This document shows, one piece after another, positions 43,101 to 44,740 of a stretch of 44,740 bases of DNA. The DNA is from an uncultured Prochlorococcus sp. (GTDB lineage Bacteria > Cyanobacteriota > Cyanobacteriia > PCC-6307 > Cyanobiaceae): contig CACOCT010000006.1 in assembly GCA_902625845.1 (NCBI GenBank), positions 1-44,740 of the forward strand, written 5' to 3'. The notes under the pieces are model-generated. The model was not told the origin of the DNA and searched no databases. It saw only the letters and a list, made by a program, of their open reading frames with translations. The translations under genes and the position numbers were made by a program. Positions within the stretch are counted from its first letter, which is position 1, and each line of letters starts with the position of its first letter.

Positions 43101-44258
43101 TTGATTAAAAAAAATATTAAAGTTATAGGATCAGGACCAACTGGATCACTTTTAGCCCTAGCATTAGCACTAAATGAATGCAATGTAACTCTAATTGAAC
43201 CTCTTTCTGATTCAAAATTGTTGGAAAAAGATAAGGGTTATGCTGTCACACAATGTACAAGAAAGATATTTGAAGAATTAGGTTTATGGAATGTAATCCA
43301 AAAAAATTCTTTTGGATTTACTTCTTTATCAATTATTGATGATGTTTTATCACAATCGGTATTAATTAGAAATAATGACTTAAAAAGGCTTAATAATGAC
43401 CAAACAGATATTGGATGGGTTGTAGAACATAAAGATCTTATGAAATTATTGATTAATAAAATTAATAATAATGAATTTATTAAGAAATTAAATTATGACT
43501 CAACTGATGATGCAGATTTTGATTTTATTTTTGCCTCTGATGGAAAAGAATCTTCCACCAGAAAAAAATGGCAAATTAAATACTTTAGAAGTTTATATAA
43601 ACAAAAATGTATTTCTTTTAAGGCTATATTAAATGGCTCACCGCCTAAAAGAGCTTATGAAATATTTAAAAGTGAAGGTCCCCTAGCACTGCTACCTCTA
43701 TCTAACAATATTTATCAAATTATTTGGTTCTCCTCAGAATCAGATACGAAGGCAAAACTTAAAATATCAACTAAGAAATTATTAAAGAAATTAAGAGATG
43801 AATTACCTGATAATATCGTGCCTGAAAAAATAGTAGGTAATATTTCTTCTTTTTCCTTATCCAAGGCTTTTGCATTACCAAATTTAAAAAATTTTAAAAG
43901 TATTTTAGTTGGTGACTCAGCACATTCATTTCATCCCGTAGGCGGACAAGGCTTAAATTCTTGTATAAGAGATGTTTATGAGTTAAGCCTTATGATCAAT
44001 AATTATGAATATTTATCAGACATAAATCGTAAATATTTCTCGTTGAGATATTTCCTAAATCGCTCTTTAGATATTATTTCCTTAATTCTTTTTACAGACT
44101 TTCTGGTAACTTTTTTTTCAAATAAAATTATTATTCTATATCCATTTAGATATTTAATTTTTTTCGTAATGAAAAAGGTTCCATTTATAAGAATTCATAT
44201 TTTTTCTGTAATGACAGATTCTATTAAAAAATACAATTTTAAAAATAAAATAAATTAA
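43101..44258 (+). CDS. FAD-dependent hydroxylase, UbiH/COQ6 family
   Basis: This 385-residue flavoprotein belongs to the aromatic-ring hydroxylase superfamily. The N-terminal FAD dinucleotide-binding motif is GSGPTGSLLALALA (about 10-23). The second FAD motif reads LVGDSAHSFHPVGGQGLNSCIRD around residue 275. The C-terminal part is hydrophobic with two likely membrane-associating helices. UbiH/UbiF/COQ6 enzymes hydroxylate quinone rings, and in cyanobacteria a role in plastoquinone biosynthesis has been proposed. Start is TTG with an AAAGG-like ribosome site upstream; no ATG precedes the FAD motif. Position right after the MPBQ/MSBQ methyltransferase fits a quinone role, but the substrate is inferred. 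Confidence 0.85.
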   Translation: MIKKNIKVIGSGPTGSLLALALALNECNVTLIEPLSDSKLLEKDKGYAVTQCTRKIFEELGLWNVIQKNSFGFTSLSIIDDVLSQSVLIRNNDLKRLNNDQTDIGWVVEHKDLMKLLINKINNNEFIKKLNYDSTDDADFDFIFASDGKESSTRKKWQIKYFRSLYKQKCISFKAILNGSPPKRAYEIFKSEGPLALLPLSNNIYQIIWFSSESDTKAKLKISTKKLLKKLRDELPDNIVPEKIVGNISSFSLSKAFALPNLKNFKSILVGDSAHSFHPVGGQGLNSCIRDVYELSLMINNYEYLSDINRKYFSLRYFLNRSLDIISLILFTDFLVTFFSNKIIILYPFRYLIFFVMKKVPFIRIHIFSVMTDSIKKYNFKNKIN

Positions 44259-44260
44259 TT

Positions 44261-44740
44261 TCAACCAAATTTGGAATGATTTTTTAAAGTTTTAATTTCA
44301 TATATATTTAATAAAAATAAAGTAGAAATACCAATTAACCCACTAACGGGATTAATAAAGTCATTATATTGATTCCCATAAATGAAAAAAGGATAATTTC
44401 CTTGAACGTAAAAAATAGATTTGGCTAGAAATATATAACCAACGATTCCTCCATGAAAGGCAATAGAGGGAAATATATTTGGATAATTATTAATTCTTAA
44501 AAGATTTAAATAAATACCTAACAATAATAATCCAATTTTCATCAAAATATTCATAATAAAACTTTCACCAAAATCATATGGATGCAACATTGAGAATAAG
44601 ATTGATTGAAGAAAAATAGCTTTATTTGTACTTAAAAATAGCTTTAATTCTTCAAAAAGCCACACTCTAAAGAGTAATTCTTCAGCAACACCTACAAAAA
44701 TTGAAGTAAATAAAATATCAAATAAAAGGCTATAGTTAAA
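44261..44740 (-). CDS. CPBP-family intramembrane metalloprotease (cut by window end)
   Basis: The frame is open to the last base of the window, so the N-terminus is missing; the apparent GTG start at 44665 is an internal valine. Just inside the edge the CPBP glutamate motif AEELLFRVWLFEEL is visible, followed by SILFSMLHP and IAFHGGIVG. These supply the expected Glu/Arg and the two His sites of the family. About four membrane helices are present. Members include CAAX-processing and Abi proteins; the substrate is unknown. The gene is convergent with the hydroxylase gene, two bases apart. Confidence 0.85.
   Translation of the reverse strand, partial: FNYSLLFDILFTSIFVGVAEELLFRVWLFEELKLFLSTNKAIFLQSILFSMLHPYDFGESFIMNILMKIGLLLLGIYLNLLRINNYPNIFPSIAFHGGIVGYIFLAKSIFYVQGNYPFFIYGNQYNDFINPVSGLIGISTLFLLNIYEIKTLKNHSKFG

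Overview
The window is visibly AT-rich, tightly packed and cyanobacterial. RNA polymerase is split into rpoB, rpoC1 and rpoC2. There is a high-light-inducible (Hlip) gene, a cyanobacterial-type PII, Ycf35, a System II cytochrome c maturation pair (CcdA/Ccs1) and a close relative of Synechocystis Sll0418 (MPBQ/MSBQ methyltransferase). Gene order (ftsW-ccdA-ccs1, glnB, purB-fumC, bioF-bioK-bioC-bioD-bioA, rpoB-rpoC1-rpoC2-hli, rimP-nusA-ylxR-infB), short proteins and very low GC all point to Prochlorococcus, probably a high-light-adapted lineage. That assignment is inference from content, not from a database match.

Layout. 1-2650 (+): end of ftsW, a frameshifted ccdA and ccs1. 2652-4635: queF (-), a small unknown gene plus glnB (+), and tlyA (-). 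4920-7656 (+): purB and fumC. 7664-10396 (-): a Ski2/Mtr4-like helicase. 10518-15084 (+): a five-gene biotin operon using the picocyanobacterial esterase BioK. 15326-19908: a membrane J-domain protein (-), rsmG (+), then a minus-strand run of an aldo/keto reductase, a ferredoxin, Ycf35, a DUF2997 protein, a HEAT-repeat protein and a 47-residue membrane protein. 19969-31871 (-): rlmN, hli, rpoC2, rpoC1, rpoB, tatD, rpsT. 31985-35093: a broken hisD (+), rpiA (-) and an HtrA protease (-). 35270-40835 (+): rimP-nusA-ylxR-infB. 40832-42040: a DUF3493 gene (-), a decayed tRNA-Thr(CGU)-like sequence and about 840 bases without a convincing gene. 42041-44740: an MPBQ/MSBQ methyltransferase and an FAD hydroxylase (+), then a CPBP membrane protease (-) cut by the window edge.

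Most of the window is housekeeping core genome. The departures from a clean core are a +1 frameshift in ccdA at an A6 run; an out-of-frame internal deletion of about 41-44 bases in hisD, which would predict histidine auxotrophy if real; and a tRNA-Thr-like sequence whose loops are intact while every stem is damaged, sitting at the edge of an apparently degraded intergenic region. I found no CRISPR array, insertion sequence, prophage or defence system. Two short genes not captured by a simple length cut-off (the 47-residue membrane protein and the 51-residue Hlip) were found by direct reading.
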